Positions 22,613 to 31,652 of a stretch of DNA of 64,000 nucleotides are shown one piece after another. Every line of letters begins with the position of its first letter. Positions within the stretch are counted from its first letter, which is position 1. Both the position numbers and the translations under genes were made by a program. The notes under the pieces are model-generated. The model saw nothing but the letters and a program-made list of their open reading frames with translations, had not been told where the DNA came from and ran no database searches. This stretch comes from Sphingomonas sp. PP-CE-3G-477 (GTDB lineage: Bacteria; Pseudomonadota; Alphaproteobacteria; Sphingomonadales; Sphingomonadaceae), in the NCBI RefSeq assembly GCF_003050745.1, contig NZ_QAOF01000004.1, forward strand, positions 124,001-188,000, written 5' to 3'.

Positions 22613-23626
22613 GTGCGCGCCATCGGCTATACCAAGTCGCTCCCGATCGACGATCCGCAGTCGCTCGTCGACCTCGACCTCCCCAAGCCCGAGGCTATTG
22701 GCCGCGACCTGCTGGTCGAGGTGAAGGCGGTGTCGGTCAACCCGGTCGACACCAAGATCCGCCAGCGTCGCGCCGATCCCGACGGCAAGCCGCAAGTGCT
22801 TGGCTGGGACGCATCGGGCATCGTCGTAGCGATCGGCCCGGACGTGACGGGCTTCGCGGTCGGCGACGAGGTCTTCTACGCAGGCGCGATCGACCGGCCA
22901 GGTACCAACTCGGAGTATCACCTCGTCGACGAACGGATCGTCGGGCATAAGCCCAAGTCGCTCGACTGGGCGCAGGCCGCGGCGTTGCCGTTGACGTCGG
23001 TCACGGCGTGGGAGACGCTGTTCGACCGGCTCGACGTGCGCAAACCCGTCCCCGGCGCGGCGAACGCGATCCTGATCATCGGCGGGGCAGGAGGGGTCGG
23101 CTCGATCACGATCCAGCTCGCGCGGCAGCTCACCGACCTGACCGTGATCGCTACCGCCTCGCGTGACGAGACGCGGGGCTGGGTCGAGGATCTCGGCGCG
23201 CATCACGTGATCGATCACCGCAAGCCGCTCGCCGCGCAGGTCGAGGCGCTCGGGCTGGGGGCGCCGGGGTTCGTGTTCTCGACCACGCATACCGACGAGC
23301 ACATCGCCGAGATCGGCGAGCTGCTCGCGCCGCAGGGCCGGCTGGCGCTGATCGACGATCCGAAGACGCTCGACATCGTGCCGCTGAAGCAGAAGTCGAT
23401 CTCGGTGCACTGGGAACTGATGTACACGCGCTCACTGTTCCAGACCGCGGACATGGGCGAGCAGGGGGTGCTGCTCGGCGAGGTCGCGCGGCTGGTGGAT
23501 GCGGGGACGATCCGGACGACGCTCGCGGAGAATTTCGGCAAGATCGACGCGGCGAATTTGCGGCGGGCGCATGAGCGGATCGAGAGCCATACGGCCAAGG
23601 GGAAGATCGTGCTGGAGGGGTTCTGA
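22613..23626 (+). CDS. Zinc-type alcohol dehydrogenase-like oxidoreductase
   Basis: A 337-residue medium-chain reductase of the zinc-free quinone oxidoreductase / YogA type. The GroES-like N-terminal domain has LLVEVKAVSVNPVDTKIRQRR and LGWDASGIVVAIGPDVTGFAVGDEVFYAG. The NADPH-binding Rossmann motif is LIIGGAGGVGSITIQLARQL (about residues 158-177), and SISVHWELMYTRSLF lies in the C-terminal half. Catalytic-zinc cysteines are absent. The start is a GTG at 22613 with AGGAG 7 bases upstream. The substrate is probably an enone or quinone, by family only. It is a single gene. Confidence 0.9.
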   Translation: MRAIGYTKSLPIDDPQSLVDLDLPKPEAIGRDLLVEVKAVSVNPVDTKIRQRRADPDGKPQVLGWDASGIVVAIGPDVTGFAVGDEVFYAGAIDRPGTNSEYHLVDERIVGHKPKSLDWAQAAALPLTSVTAWETLFDRLDVRKPVPGAANAILIIGGAGGVGSITIQLARQLTDLTVIATASRDETRGWVEDLGAHHVIDHRKPLAAQVEALGLGAPGFVFSTTHTDEHIAEIGELLAPQGRLALIDDPKTLDIVPLKQKSISVHWELMYTRSLFQTADMGEQGVLLGEVARLVDAGTIRTTLAENFGKIDAANLRRAHERIESHTAKGKIVLEGF

Positions 23627-23635
23627 CACCGCCCT

Positions 23636-23725
23636 AGTCATCCCTGCGCAGGCGGGGATCCATACTGGCAAGCCTTGAGACAGCGTCGCAAGCCTCCTGA
23701 CAATATGGGCCCCGGCCTCGGCGGA
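23636..23725. repeat. Intergenic palindromic repeat, family D (imperfect)
   Basis: A GTCATCCCTGCGCAGGCGGGG left arm and a degenerate right arm surround about 50 bases. Better copies lie at 27119, 47813 and 51571. It is the first of three elements that fill the 407-base gap between the oxidoreductase and the HExxH gene. Confidence 0.6.
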
Positions 23726-23746
23726 GAAGACTTGCAAGGGTGTGCA

Positions 23747-23850
23747 CCACCCCGGCGGAGGCCGGGGCCCAGTTGGGGAACGTTGCTAACGGATCGCGGC
23801 ACGTCATTATTGCTGCCTTTCCAACTGGGCCCCGGCCTCCGCCGGGGTGG
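23747..23850. repeat. Intergenic palindromic repeat, family A
   Basis: CACCCCGGCGGAGGCCGGGG and its inverted partner enclose AGTTGGGG and CCAACTGGG inner arms, as in the element at 2287. Confidence 0.85.
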
Positions 23851-23879
23851 ATAAAGTGGAGGGCGGGGCACTCCTTCTT

Positions 23880-23958
23880 GTTCCCTCGCGAACGCGGGGG
23901 CCCAGGAGCCAAGGACGTCATCGCTCGTAACCCTGGGCCCCCGCTTTCGCGAGGGAAC
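23880..23958. repeat. Intergenic palindromic repeat, long family B
   Basis: Perfect outer arms GTTCCCTCGCG and CGCGAGGGAAC, with inner arms reading GGGGGCCCAGG and CCTGGGCCCCC. Relatives lie at 31312, 42213, 54305 and 57617. After it about 75 bases remain before the next gene, with no other signal seen. Confidence 0.85.
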
Positions 23959-24033
23959 GGCATTGGTTCGGCGGAAGGCGCATCTCCCGCCGAATGAGAC
24001 TGGCGGCGGCGCAAACACACGATACTCTGCACC

Positions 24034-25011
24034 ATGCTCCGCCCGCTGATCCTTGCGCTCGCCCTCCTCCCAGCGGCCGCCACGAATCGTCCCCCGCCAG
24101 CCGACCCGCTAACCGCCACGATCCACACCGAAGACGCTGACCGATTCGCCGCGCTGTTCGCCAAGACCAAGGGCAAGCCCACCGCCGCGCAACTCAAACG
24201 CGACTATCTCGACAAGGGCAGTTTCGGGATCGGCGTCTTCACACCTGGCCGGATCGTCGACGCGGACACGCTCGCGCGCGCCATCGCCGCCAACCCGACG
24301 CGGTATGCTCAGGCGATCAAGACCTGCCTCCCCGCCGCCAAGGCCGCCACCGCCGATCTCCGCGCGATCTATCTCGCCCTCCACGGCGCACTCCCCGACG
24401 TGAAGCTCCCACAGGTCTATATAGTCTTCGGCGCGAACACCTCTGGCGGCACCGCCAAGCCCGGCGCGCAGGTGCTCGGTCTCGAAGTGCTGTGCCGAAT
24501 GTCGCCGACGCCCGAGAAACTGCGCCAGACGCTCCGCCATTTCTTCGCACACGAGACGGTGCATTCCTTCCAGCAGGATGCCGGCATGACGCTCGCCCGC
24601 GATCCCCTGCTCACCGCGATCCTCGTCGAGGGCGCGGCCGACTTCATCGCGCAACTCGTCACCGGCGAGGAACCCGACGCCGCCCGCGCCACCTGGGCGA
24701 CCCCGCGCGAAGGGGAACTCTGGCGCCAGATGCAGGCCGACATCGCGCTCACCCGCAAGCTCACCGACAAGGACGACCCCGAGGAAGGCTCGCCCGAAGC
24801 CAAGGCGTACGCCCGCTGGATCGGCAACTACTCCACGCCGCCCGCCGGCTGGCCACCCGAACTCGGCTATTGGATGGGACTGCGAATCTGGCAGCGTTAC
24901 TATGCCGCGACGCCTGACAAGCACGCCGCGCTGAGGGCAATGCTGGCGGTCCGCGATCCTCGTGCTATTCTCGCCGCCGGAACATACAAGCGCCGCGGAG
25001 GTTCCCTCTAA
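24034..25011 (+). CDS. Exported HExxH zinc-protease-like protein
   Basis: A 325-residue protein with a short signal peptide (LILALALLPAAATN). The key motif is FAHETVHSFQQ (about residues 181-191), an HExxH zinc site. About 30 residues on, EGAADFIAQL supplies a glutamate typical of gluzincin metalloproteases. The arrangement recalls DUF2268-type putative secreted peptidases. The rest has no motif I recognise, apart from conserved aromatic residues near WPPELGYWMGLRIWQRYY. It is probably periplasmic. Substrates are unknown. The coding plus strand is notably C-rich, unlike genes of similar orientation in the first 14 kb. Confidence 0.7.
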   Translation: MLRPLILALALLPAAATNRPPPADPLTATIHTEDADRFAALFAKTKGKPTAAQLKRDYLDKGSFGIGVFTPGRIVDADTLARAIAANPTRYAQAIKTCLPAAKAATADLRAIYLALHGALPDVKLPQVYIVFGANTSGGTAKPGAQVLGLEVLCRMSPTPEKLRQTLRHFFAHETVHSFQQDAGMTLARDPLLTAILVEGAADFIAQLVTGEEPDAARATWATPREGELWRQMQADIALTRKLTDKDDPEEGSPEAKAYARWIGNYSTPPAGWPPELGYWMGLRIWQRYYAATPDKHAALRAMLAVRDPRAILAAGTYKRRGGSL

Positions 25012-25101
25012 AGGCGACGAAATGCCGCTGCACCTTCCCGCGGCGCAACAATTACGCTATGGCGCGCGCCAACCCCGTTCCTCGATCAAGAGAATACATT
25101 C

Positions 25102-26946
25102 ATGAGCCTCCGCAACGTGGCGATCATTGCGCACGTCGATCACGGCAAGACGACGCTGGTCGACCAGCTCTTCCGCCAGTCCGGCACCTTCCGCGACAAC
25201 CAGCGCGTCGAAGAGCGCGCAATGGATTCGAACGACCTCGAAAAAGAGCGTGGCATCACCATTCTCGCCAAGCCGACCTCGGTCGACTGGACCCCTCCCG
25301 GCGAGTCCGAGAGCATCCGCATCAACATCGTCGACACGCCCGGTCACGCCGATTTCGGCGGCGAAGTCGAGCGCATCTTGTCGATGGTCGACGGCGTCGT
25401 CCTGCTGGTCGATTCGTCGGAAGGCGCGATGCCGCAGACCAAGTTCGTCACCGGCAAGGCGCTGGCACTCGGCCTGAAGCCGATCGTCGTCGTCAACAAG
25501 GTCGATCGTAACGACGCGCGCATCCAGGAAGTGCTCGACGAAGTGTTCGACCTGTTCGTGTCGCTCGACGCGAATGACGACCAGCTCGACTTCCCCGTGC
25601 TCTACGCATCGGGTCGCAACGGCTATGCCTCGACCGACATGGACGCGCGCGAAGGCACGCTGATCCCGATGTTCGAGACGATCGTGAAGCACGTGCCGCC
25701 GCCCGCCGTGGAAGTCGCCGGCGTGCCGTTCACCTTCCTCGTCACGCTGCTCGATCGCGATCCGTTCCTCGGCCGCGTCCTCACGGGTCGCGTCAATTCG
25801 GGTACCGTGAAGACCAACCAGGCGATTCACGCACTCGATAACGACGGCAAGATCATCGAGACCGGTCGTGCGTCCAAGATCATGTCGTTCCGTGGTCTCG
25901 AGCGCGTTCCCGTCGACGAAGCCAAGGCTGGCGACATCATCTCGCTCGCAGGTCTCTCGGTCGCGACCGTTGCCGACACGATCGCCGACATCACGGTGAC
26001 CGAGCCGCTGCACGCGCAGCCGATCGATCCCCCCACGCTGTCGATGCGTTTTGCCGTGAACGATTCGCCGATGGCGGGCCGTGAGGGCAGCAAGGTGACG
26101 AGCCGCATGATCCGCGAGCGCCTGTTCCGCGAGGCCGAGTCGAACGTCGCCGTCAAGGTGACCGAGGCGGCCGACAAGGACAGCTTCGAAGTCGCCGGCC
26201 GCGGCGAGCTTCAGCTGGGCGTGCTGATCGAGACGATGCGCCGCGAAGGTTTCGAGCTGGGCATCTCGCGTCCGCGCGTGCTGTTCGGCGAGGACGAGAA
26301 CGGCAAGAAGACCGAGCCGTACGAGACCGTCATCATCGACGTCGACGAGGAGCATTCGGGCACCGTCGTCGAGAAGATGAACACGCGTAAGGCCGAGCTG
26401 ACCGACATGCGTCCGTCGACCGGCGGCAAGACCCGCATCACCTTCTCGGCGCCGTCGCGCGGGATGATCGGCTATCATGGCGAATTCCTGTCCGACACGC
26501 GCGGCACGGGGATCATGAACCGGCTGTTCGAGAAGTACGGTCCGCACAAGGGCGCGATCGAGGGTCGCAAGAACGGCGTGCTGATCTCGAACGGCTCGGG
26601 CGAGGCGAACAACTACGCACTGGGTCCGCTCGAAGAGCGCGGCATCCTGTTCGTGGGCCATGGCGAGGCTCTCTATGAGGGCATGATCGTCGGCGAGAAC
26701 GCCAAGCCGGACGACCTCGAGGTCAACCCGATGAAGACCAAGGCGCTGACCAACTTCCGCGCGAGCGGCGGCAAGGACGACCAGGTCCGCTTGTCTCCGC
26801 CGAAGCGCGCGACGCTGGAGCAGGCGATCGCGTACATCGACGACGACGAGATGGTCGAAGTCACGCCGAAGTCGATCCGCCTGCGCAAGCGCTTCCTGGA
26901 CGCGAACGAGCGCAAGCGGGCTAGCCGGGCTAAGCAGAGCGCCTGA
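25102..26946 (+). CDS. typA: Translational GTPase TypA/BipA
   Basis: A 614-residue ribosome-associated GTPase related to EF-G and needed for growth at low temperature and for 50S assembly. G1 is [17 protein letters not shown], the switch region is [12 protein letters not shown]3 is [16 protein letters not shown] and G4 is NKVDRNDAR. Domain V contains [16 protein letters not shown], and the family-specific C-terminal domain follows ([18 protein letters not shown]). The length is normal. Its codons are balanced, as in highly expressed genes. Start ATG at 25102; the neighbouring HExxH gene ends 90 bases earlier. Confidence 0.97.
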   Translation: MSLRNVAIIAHVDHGKTTLVDQLFRQSGTFRDNQRVEERAMDSNDLEKERGITILAKPTSVDWTPPGESESIRINIVDTPGHADFGGEVERILSMVDGVVLLVDSSEGAMPQTKFVTGKALALGLKPIVVVNKVDRNDARIQEVLDEVFDLFVSLDANDDQLDFPVLYASGRNGYASTDMDAREGTLIPMFETIVKHVPPPAVEVAGVPFTFLVTLLDRDPFLGRVLTGRVNSGTVKTNQAIHALDNDGKIIETGRASKIMSFRGLERVPVDEAKAGDIISLAGLSVATVADTIADITVTEPLHAQPIDPPTLSMRFAVNDSPMAGREGSKVTSRMIRERLFREAESNVAVKVTEAADKDSFEVAGRGELQLGVLIETMRREGFELGISRPRVLFGEDENGKKTEPYETVIIDVDEEHSGTVVEKMNTRKAELTDMRPSTGGKTRITFSAPSRGMIGYHGEFLSDTRGTGIMNRLFEKYGPHKGAIEGRKNGVLISNGSGEANNYALGPLEERGILFVGHGEALYEGMIVGENAKPDDLEVNPMKTKALTNFRASGGKDDQVRLSPPKRATLEQAIAYIDDDEMVEVTPKSIRLRKRFLDANERKRASRAKQSA

Positions 26947-27050
26947 GGCCAGCAAAGGCGGAGCCGGCTGAGCATCAGGCGCTCGGCCGGCCTCGCTCAA
27001 GCGAGGTCCGACGACGCGGCTTTGCCGTGGCGCGCTGGCTAGTAATTGAA

Positions 27051-27081
27051 GAAGGGCCGGGGGGAAACCTCCGGCCCTTTT
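27051..27081 (+). terminator. Terminator after typA
   Basis: AAGGGCCGG pairs with CCGGCCCTT (27052-27060 and 27071-27079) around a ten-base loop, followed by TTTTCGTTTG. It lies 105 bases beyond the typA stop. Confidence 0.8.
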
Positions 27082-27118
27082 CGTTTGCTTGGCCCGATTC
27101 GATCACCCAGCCAAACGC

Positions 27119-27215
27119 CGTCATTCCCGCGGAGGCGGGAACCCATATTGGCTAGCCTAGCGAGTAGATTGCAGACGTCAGAGGATATGGATCCCCGCCT
27201 AAGCGGGGATGACGG
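27119..27215. repeat. Intergenic palindromic repeat, family D
   Basis: CGTCATTCCCGCGGAGGCGGG and the inverted arm ending GGGATGACGG enclose about 50 variable bases. Similar copies lie at 47813 and 51571. It fills part of the 451-base gap between typA and the L,D-transpeptidase. Confidence 0.85.
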
Positions 27216-27274
27216 ACGTTGGGGGAAGGGCGGCACGAAGCAGCGGTCGACGCGGTAGTGATCATGCGAGCGGC

Positions 27275-27357
27275 CGTCATCCTGAAGAAAGTCAGGATCC
27301 AGAGCCACGAAGGTCGCCAGCCATTACTCTGGATCCTGACTTTCGTCAGGATGACGG
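27275..27357. repeat. Intergenic palindromic repeat, family C
   Basis: CGTCATCCTGAAGAAAGTC and its inverted partner GACTTTCGTCAGGATGACG, with GGATCCAGAG and CTCTGGATCC inside. It is the better-preserved partner of the element at 3134. Nothing else is seen in the remaining 40 bases before the next gene. Confidence 0.85.
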
Positions 27358-27397
27358 AGGGGAGCGGTCCGCGGCAATTCACCCCCGCTCGCCCCCC

Positions 27398-28066
27398 TCA
27401 AGCAGCCGTAATCCGCCCACCCCGTTCCAACATCTCGCCACTCGTAACGATAACCCGATCCCCCAACTTGACCTGCTCGAAGATCAGCTTGGCAAACGCC
27501 GTAGGCACCCCAACGCACCCATGCGTCGCGTATTTCCCATCCATCAGCGCGCTGCCGTGAATCGAAACTCCGTCATTGGTCAGCCGCATCATGTACGGCA
27601 TCGGCGCCCCGTACAGGTTCGACACATGATGCGCGTCCTTCTGCGTGATCTTGAACACGCCAAGCGGGGTCGGCTTCTCGTCCGCGCCATAGATCACGGC
27701 CGCCGTCCCGATCTCGTACCCACTGCGAAAGATCGACAAGGTCTGCGCCACCAGGTCGACCGTGATCACGATCGGCCCCTCGGGTACGCCCTCGGTATCC
27801 CAATAATACGCGCCATGCCGCAAAGGCTCCGGCACGTTCAGAACCCGCTTCACGACATACGCATCGGCCGGGTCCTCCGCAGCGACGGCAACGGGCTTCG
27901 GCGGCACCTTGGCAACCGGCGTAGCAACGGAAGCCTTGGCCACCCGCGCAGCCTCGATCGCCCGCACCTTCACCGGCGACCCGGACAGCGCCAGCCCACC
28001 GATCAGCACCGCACTCCCGCCGAGCACGGCAAAGGCGATCGCTCGCGTCGTCATCATCCTGTGCAT
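27398..28066 (-). CDS. L,D-transpeptidase (YkuD domain) with a variant catalytic motif
   Basis: A 222-residue protein with an N-terminal membrane anchor or signal (ATG region, helix about residues 10-28). A YkuD catalytic domain follows from about residue 92 (PEGPIVITVDLVAQTLSIFRSG). Catalytic residues lie in VSIHGSALMDGKYATHGCVG, with the histidine and the cysteine nucleophile of the HGC box. The residue after the usual HGCx is glycine (HGCVGVP), where most family members have HGCIR or HGCVR. The enzyme cross-links peptidoglycan through 3-3 bonds or attaches proteins. It is convergent with typA; two repeats lie between them. Confidence 0.88.
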   Translation of the reverse strand: MHRMMTTRAIAFAVLGGSAVLIGGLALSGSPVKVRAIEAARVAKASVATPVAKVPPKPVAVAAEDPADAYVVKRVLNVPEPLRHGAYYWDTEGVPEGPIVITVDLVAQTLSIFRSGYEIGTAAVIYGADEKPTPLGVFKITQKDAHHVSNLYGAPMPYMMRLTNDGVSIHGSALMDGKYATHGCVGVPTAFAKLIFEQVKLGDRVIVTSGEMLERGGRITAA

Positions 28067-28270
28067 CGCCGCACCCTATCCGATATTCATGAACAATACC
28101 CAGCCGGGCCGAGACTCCCGTGTCCTCGACCGGGACTCCAGCTATACCGTGGGTTAACAAGCCGTTCCGAACCAGTTCAGACCGAATCGCCTAAATCCTG
28201 AAACACGGTCGGACACTTATGCGTTTGTCCCAAGCGGACCGGGCGTAACCAGTAACGGAGTTCGGAAGAG

Positions 28271-28666
28271 ATGAACGGATTTTTGAAGAAGGCAGGCTTG
28301 GGCGTAGCACTCGCCGCAACCGCGTTGACGGCGGCGGCACCGGCCGATGCGCAGCGTTGGGGTCGTGGCGGCTATGGGAGAGGCTATGGCGGCGGCTGGC
28401 ACGGTCATCGTGGCGGCGGTAACGCGGCGGGCGCAGCGGTGCTCGGCGGCATCCTGGGTCTCGGCGTGGGCGCAGTGATCGCCAGCAACAACAACCGCAA
28501 CCGCGGCTATTACGACGACGGCTATTACCGCGGTCCCCCGCCGCGCGCGTATTACGCCGAGCCAGTGCGGACCTACTACCGCGAGGATTACCGTCCGCGG
28601 TGCTGGAACGAGTGGCGCGTCGATCCCTATTACGGCGACCGGGTCGCGGTGCAGGTCTGCAACTGA
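28271..28666 (+). CDS. Small exported glycine-rich protein
   Basis: A 131-residue protein with a signal peptide (cleavage about residue 27, after APADA). A glycine- and arginine-rich stretch follows (QRWGRGGYGRGYGGGWHGHRGGG), then a glycine/alanine hydrophobic hairpin (VLGGILGLGVGAVIASNNN). The end is tyrosine- and arginine-rich, with two cysteines and a WRVDPYYG motif. Similar glycine-rich envelope proteins of unknown function are common in sphingomonads. A GGAG site precedes the ATG. The gene stands alone and is followed by a strong terminator. Confidence 0.75.
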   Translation: MNGFLKKAGLGVALAATALTAAAPADAQRWGRGGYGRGYGGGWHGHRGGGNAAGAAVLGGILGLGVGAVIASNNNRNRGYYDDGYYRGPPPRAYYAEPVRTYYREDYRPRCWNEWRVDPYYGDRVAVQVCN

Positions 28667-28686
28667 TCCGATCTTAGGATCGAAGG

Positions 28687-28719
28687 GCGGCGTCGGGAGC
28701 AATCCCGGCGCCGCTTTTT
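28687..28719 (+). terminator. Rho-independent terminator after the glycine-rich gene
   Basis: GCGGCGTCGGGA pairs with TCCCGGCGCCGC (12 pairs, one wobble) around a GCAA tetraloop, followed by five T. Confidence 0.92.
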
Positions 28720-28774
28720 CGTGGCGCGTCTTTTTTGTGGCGTGGTGCGGGCGCTTGCCGCTAGACGCGCGACC

Positions 28775-29095
28775 ATGACCGACACGCCAAACACCCCCGA
28801 GACCGAAGCCGCCGCCACCCCGGCCGCAACCGGCGATACGCCCCCCGATCGCCTGTCGATCAACCAGCGCAGCCCGTTCTTCCAGCAGGACCTGCTCGAG
28901 CGCGGCATCGGCATCCGCTTCAAGGACAAGGTGCGCCACGACGTCGAGGAATATTGCATCTCGGAAGGCTGGATCCGAGTCGCGCTCGGCAAGAAGGTCG
29001 ACCGCAACGGCAACGCTCTGACGCTCAAGCTGGTCGGCCCCGTAGAGGCTTGGTTCGAACGTCCGGCAGCGGGCGCGGACACCGACGAGGGCTGA
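28775..29095 (+). CDS. DUF3297-family protein
   Basis: A 106-residue protein. After an acidic, threonine- and alanine-rich N-terminus, the conserved block PDRLSINQRSPFFQQDLLER is followed by GIGIRFKDKVRHDVEEYCISEGWIRV and ending GPVEAWF. This matches DUF3297, a small family widespread in proteobacteria with no assigned role. I start at the ATG at 28775, since the upstream in-frame sequence is part of the previous terminator region. It is convergent with the ABC-F gene, with two repeat elements in between. Confidence 0.88.
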   Translation: MTDTPNTPETEAAATPAATGDTPPDRLSINQRSPFFQQDLLERGIGIRFKDKVRHDVEEYCISEGWIRVALGKKVDRNGNALTLKLVGPVEAWFERPAAGADTDEG

Positions 29096-29134
29096 TCTCG
29101 ACGAGGTCGAAGCCTGCCTCCGAACCAGGCAAAC

Positions 29135-29191
29135 ATGTTTCCCCGCGAAGGCGGGGATCCAGACTGGGCTCCCGCCTTCGCGGGAGAACAT
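29135..29191. repeat. Intergenic palindromic repeat, short family B (inverted copy)
   Basis: ATGTTTCCCCGCGAAGGCGGGG to CCCGCCTTCGCGGGAGAACAT: the same unit as at 2205 but in the opposite orientation. Confidence 0.85.
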
Positions 29192-29234
29192 GGAAGCGCG
29201 GAACGTCGCGGCAATACAGCCGCAACCCAAAGTC

Positions 29235-29319
29235 CGTCGCCCCAGCGAAAGCTGGGGTATCCCGCTTGGCGCACGCCGCGCGCCGAATGGGGAGATCCCA
29301 GCTTTCGCTGGGATGACGG
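29235..29319. repeat. Intergenic palindromic repeat, family F
   Basis: CGTCGCCCCAGCGAAAGCTGGGG and CCCAGCTTTCGCTGGGATGACG enclose about 40 bases. It is the only copy of this variant seen in the window; the outer CGTC/GACG ends resemble families C and D. Confidence 0.75.
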
Positions 29320-29354
29320 CGAGGGGCTAGGGACGTTACGCGGGGCGGGGGGCC

Positions 29355-31223
29355 TTAAGCCTCCACCCCCTCCAAAGCCTCGCTAGCCTCGAGCCACTTG
29401 GCCTCGCTAGCCTCAAGCTTCGCATGCACTTCAGCGCGACGCTTGCTCAAATCCCCCATCGACATCCGCGAGAACCGCGGCTCCGCATTCGCCGGATCGA
29501 CCATCGCGCGGTCCAGAGCATTCCGCTCCTTGGTGAACTTCGCGGTCTGCTCCTCGATCTCACGCAAAGCCTTGCGCAGAGCGGCGTCATTGCTCTTCGC
29601 CTCGGCCGCAGCCTTCTTGCCCGCCTTCTTGTCGGCCTTCGACGCCGCATCGCCCTTGCCGCCATCGCCCTTCAGGACGAACGCGATGTAATCGTCGAGG
29701 CTGCCGTCGAATTCCTTCGCCGTCCCGTCATCGACCAGCACCAGCCGGTCCGCGGTCAGTTCCAGCATATGCCGATCATGGCTGACCAGTACGACAGCGC
29801 CAGTATAGGCGTTGAGCGCCTGCACCAGAGCCTCGCGCGCATCGACGTCCAGATGGTTGGTCGGCTCATCGAGGATCAGCAGATGCGGCGCATCGCGCGT
29901 GATCAGCGCCAGCGCCAGACGCGCCCGCTCGCCACCCGACAGCTTGCCGACCCGCGTCGTCGCCTTGTCGCCCGAGAACCCGAACCGCCCCAATTGTGCG
30001 CGCACCGCGGCCGGCGTCGCGCCCTTCATCAGGTGCGACATATGCTCGATCGGCGAATCGGTCGGATCGAGTTCCTCGACCTGATACTGGGTGAAGTATC
30101 CCACCTTCATCTTGCCCGACGACGACATCTCGCCGTCCATCGGCGTCAACTGCGCCGCCAGCAGCCGCGCGAGCGTAGTCTTGCCGTTACCGTTGCGCCC
30201 GAGCAGCGCGACCCGGTCGTCGGGATCGAGCCGCATGTTGAGCCGCTTCAGGATCGGCACGTCGGCATAGCCCACCGTCGCCATGTCGAGCGTGATCAAA
30301 GGCGGGCGCAGCTCGGTCGGGTTGGGGAAGCCGAACGACAGCGTCGGATCATTGTAGCTTTCGGCAATCGGCTGCATCTTCGACAGCATCTTCTGCCGCG
30401 ACTGCGCCTGCTTGGCGGTGGAGGCACGCGCGCTATTCTTGGCGATATATTCCTGCAGCTTCTCGCGCTGCACCGCCTGGTTGGCGCGCGCCGCCTCGAT
30501 CTGCGCGAGCCGCTCGGCGCGCTGCCGCTCGAACGCGTCGTAGCCGCCCGGATACAGCGTGATCTTGCCACCCTGCAGATGCAGGATGTGATCGACCACG
30601 TTGTTGAGGAAATCGCGCTCGTGGCTGACCACCACGATCGTCGCCTTGTAGCCCTTGAGGAAATCCTCGAGCCACATCACCGCTTCGAGATCGAGATGGT
30701 TCGAAGGCTCGTCGAGCAGCAGCAGGTCCGGCTGCGAAAACAGCAGCGCGGCAAGCGCGACGCGCATCTTCCAGCCACCCGAGAAGCTGTCGAGCGTGCG
30801 CGCCTGCATGTCCTCGTCGAAGCCGAGGCCGAGCAGGATCTGCGCGGCGCGCGCGGGCGCGGTGTAGGCGTCGATCGCGATCAGCCGCTCGTACACGTCG
30901 CCGAGCCGGTCGGGATCCTCGCTCGTCTCGCCCTCGATCATCAGCGCCGCGCGCTCCAGATCGGCTTCGAGCACGGTCTCGAACGGGGTCTTCACGCCGT
31001 GCGGCGCTTCCTGCGCGAGATAGCCGATCCGCGCGCCCTTCGGCATGTCGGCGGACCCGTCGTCGGGCTCGAGCTGCCCTGCGATCACGCGCACCATCGT
31101 CGACTTGCCCGCGCCGTTGCGCCCGATCAGCCCGACGCGCGAGCCCGGCGGCAACGCGGCGGTGGCGCCATCGAGGATAACGCGTCCGCCCAGGCGCACC
31201 GTGATATTGTTCAGGTTCAGCAT
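29355..31223 (-). CDS. ABC-F family ATPase (Uup/YheS-like)
   Basis: A 622-residue soluble protein with two ABC domains and no membrane part. Domain one has GLIGRNGAGKSTMVRVIAG and SGGWKMRVALAALLFSQPDLL with LLDEPSNHLD; domain two has ALLGRNGNGKTTLARLLAA and SGGERARLALALI with LILDEPTNHLD. The charged linker between them (about residues 240-310, with KQAQSRQKMLSKM) is the P-site tRNA interaction motif of ABC-F proteins. A lysine- and glutamate-rich coiled-coil tail closes the protein. Such proteins act on the ribosome E site. The ATG at 31223 gives a natural N-terminus MLNLNNITVRLGGR; upstream sequence is repeat DNA. Confidence 0.93.
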   Translation of the reverse strand: MLNLNNITVRLGGRVILDGATAALPPGSRVGLIGRNGAGKSTMVRVIAGQLEPDDGSADMPKGARIGYLAQEAPHGVKTPFETVLEADLERAALMIEGETSEDPDRLGDVYERLIAIDAYTAPARAAQILLGLGFDEDMQARTLDSFSGGWKMRVALAALLFSQPDLLLLDEPSNHLDLEAVMWLEDFLKGYKATIVVVSHERDFLNNVVDHILHLQGGKITLYPGGYDAFERQRAERLAQIEAARANQAVQREKLQEYIAKNSARASTAKQAQSRQKMLSKMQPIAESYNDPTLSFGFPNPTELRPPLITLDMATVGYADVPILKRLNMRLDPDDRVALLGRNGNGKTTLARLLAAQLTPMDGEMSSSGKMKVGYFTQYQVEELDPTDSPIEHMSHLMKGATPAAVRAQLGRFGFSGDKATTRVGKLSGGERARLALALITRDAPHLLILDEPTNHLDVDAREALVQALNAYTGAVVLVSHDRHMLELTADRLVLVDDGTAKEFDGSLDDYIAFVLKGDGGKGDAASKADKKAGKKAAAEAKSNDAALRKALREIEEQTAKFTKERNALDRAMVDPANAEPRFSRMSMGDLSKRRAEVHAKLEASEAKWLEASEALEGVEA

Positions 31224-31311
31224 GCGCGTGCCGTTAGCAGATGCAGCATGGTTTTGCGAGGGGAGGGGTTTAGGCGTTCCGGGAGCCGAAGCCTCCGATC
31301 GAGCGCGGCTA

Positions 31312-31389
31312 GTTCCCCCGCGAAGGCGGGGGCCCAGGATCACAATCGCTACCGCCCGAGATCCTGAACCCCCGCCTCCGCGGGGGAAC
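31312..31389. repeat. Intergenic palindromic repeat, long family B
   Basis: GTTCCCCCGCGAAGGCGGGGG to CCCCCGCCTCCGCGGGGGAAC with inner arms CCCAGGAT and ATCCTGAA. First of three elements filling the 429-base gap between the ABC-F gene and the SleB-type hydrolase. Confidence 0.85.
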
Positions 31390-31417
31390 AAGAAGGGGCG
31401 ATTCGCGCAATGTACTA

Positions 31418-31524
31418 CCACCCCGGGCGAAGGCCGGGGCCCAGTTGGCAAGGTGGTCGTAACGAAGCGCGGTTCGCCATTAGCAACGTCCCCCAACTGG
31501 GCCCCGGCCTTCGCCGGGGTGGTG
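31418..31524. repeat. Intergenic palindromic repeat, family A
   Basis: CCACCCCGGGCGAAGGCCGG to CCGGCCTTCGCCGGGGTGG with inner CCCAGTTGG and CCAACTGGG arms. Confidence 0.85.
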
Positions 31525-31552
31525 CAGGTATTGGAATAGGAAGCCTCTAAAA

Positions 31553-31649
31553 CTCCCTCCCCTTCAGGGGAGGGCTGGGGTGGCGCACCGCCCCGAGCGA
31601 TACGTCCGCGGAAACACCCCACCCCGACCCTCCCCTGAAGGGGAGGGAG
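31553..31649. repeat. Intergenic palindromic repeat, family E
   Basis: CTCCCTCCCCTTCAGGGGAG and its inverted partner CTCCCCTGAAGGGGAGGGAG enclose about 55 bases. The right arm ends 4 bases before the stop codon of the hydrolase gene. Confidence 0.85.
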
Positions 31650-31652
31650 CTA

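Noticed and set aside
25057..27000. Long reading frame on the minus strand opposite typA
   Set aside because: It mirrors typA codon by codon; its protein is low-complexity with no motif, and typA is unambiguous.
31312..31649. Cluster of evenly spaced palindromes, CRISPR-like at first sight
   Set aside because: The units belong to three different families, differ in length and are not identical direct repeats with uniform spacers; no cas gene is near.
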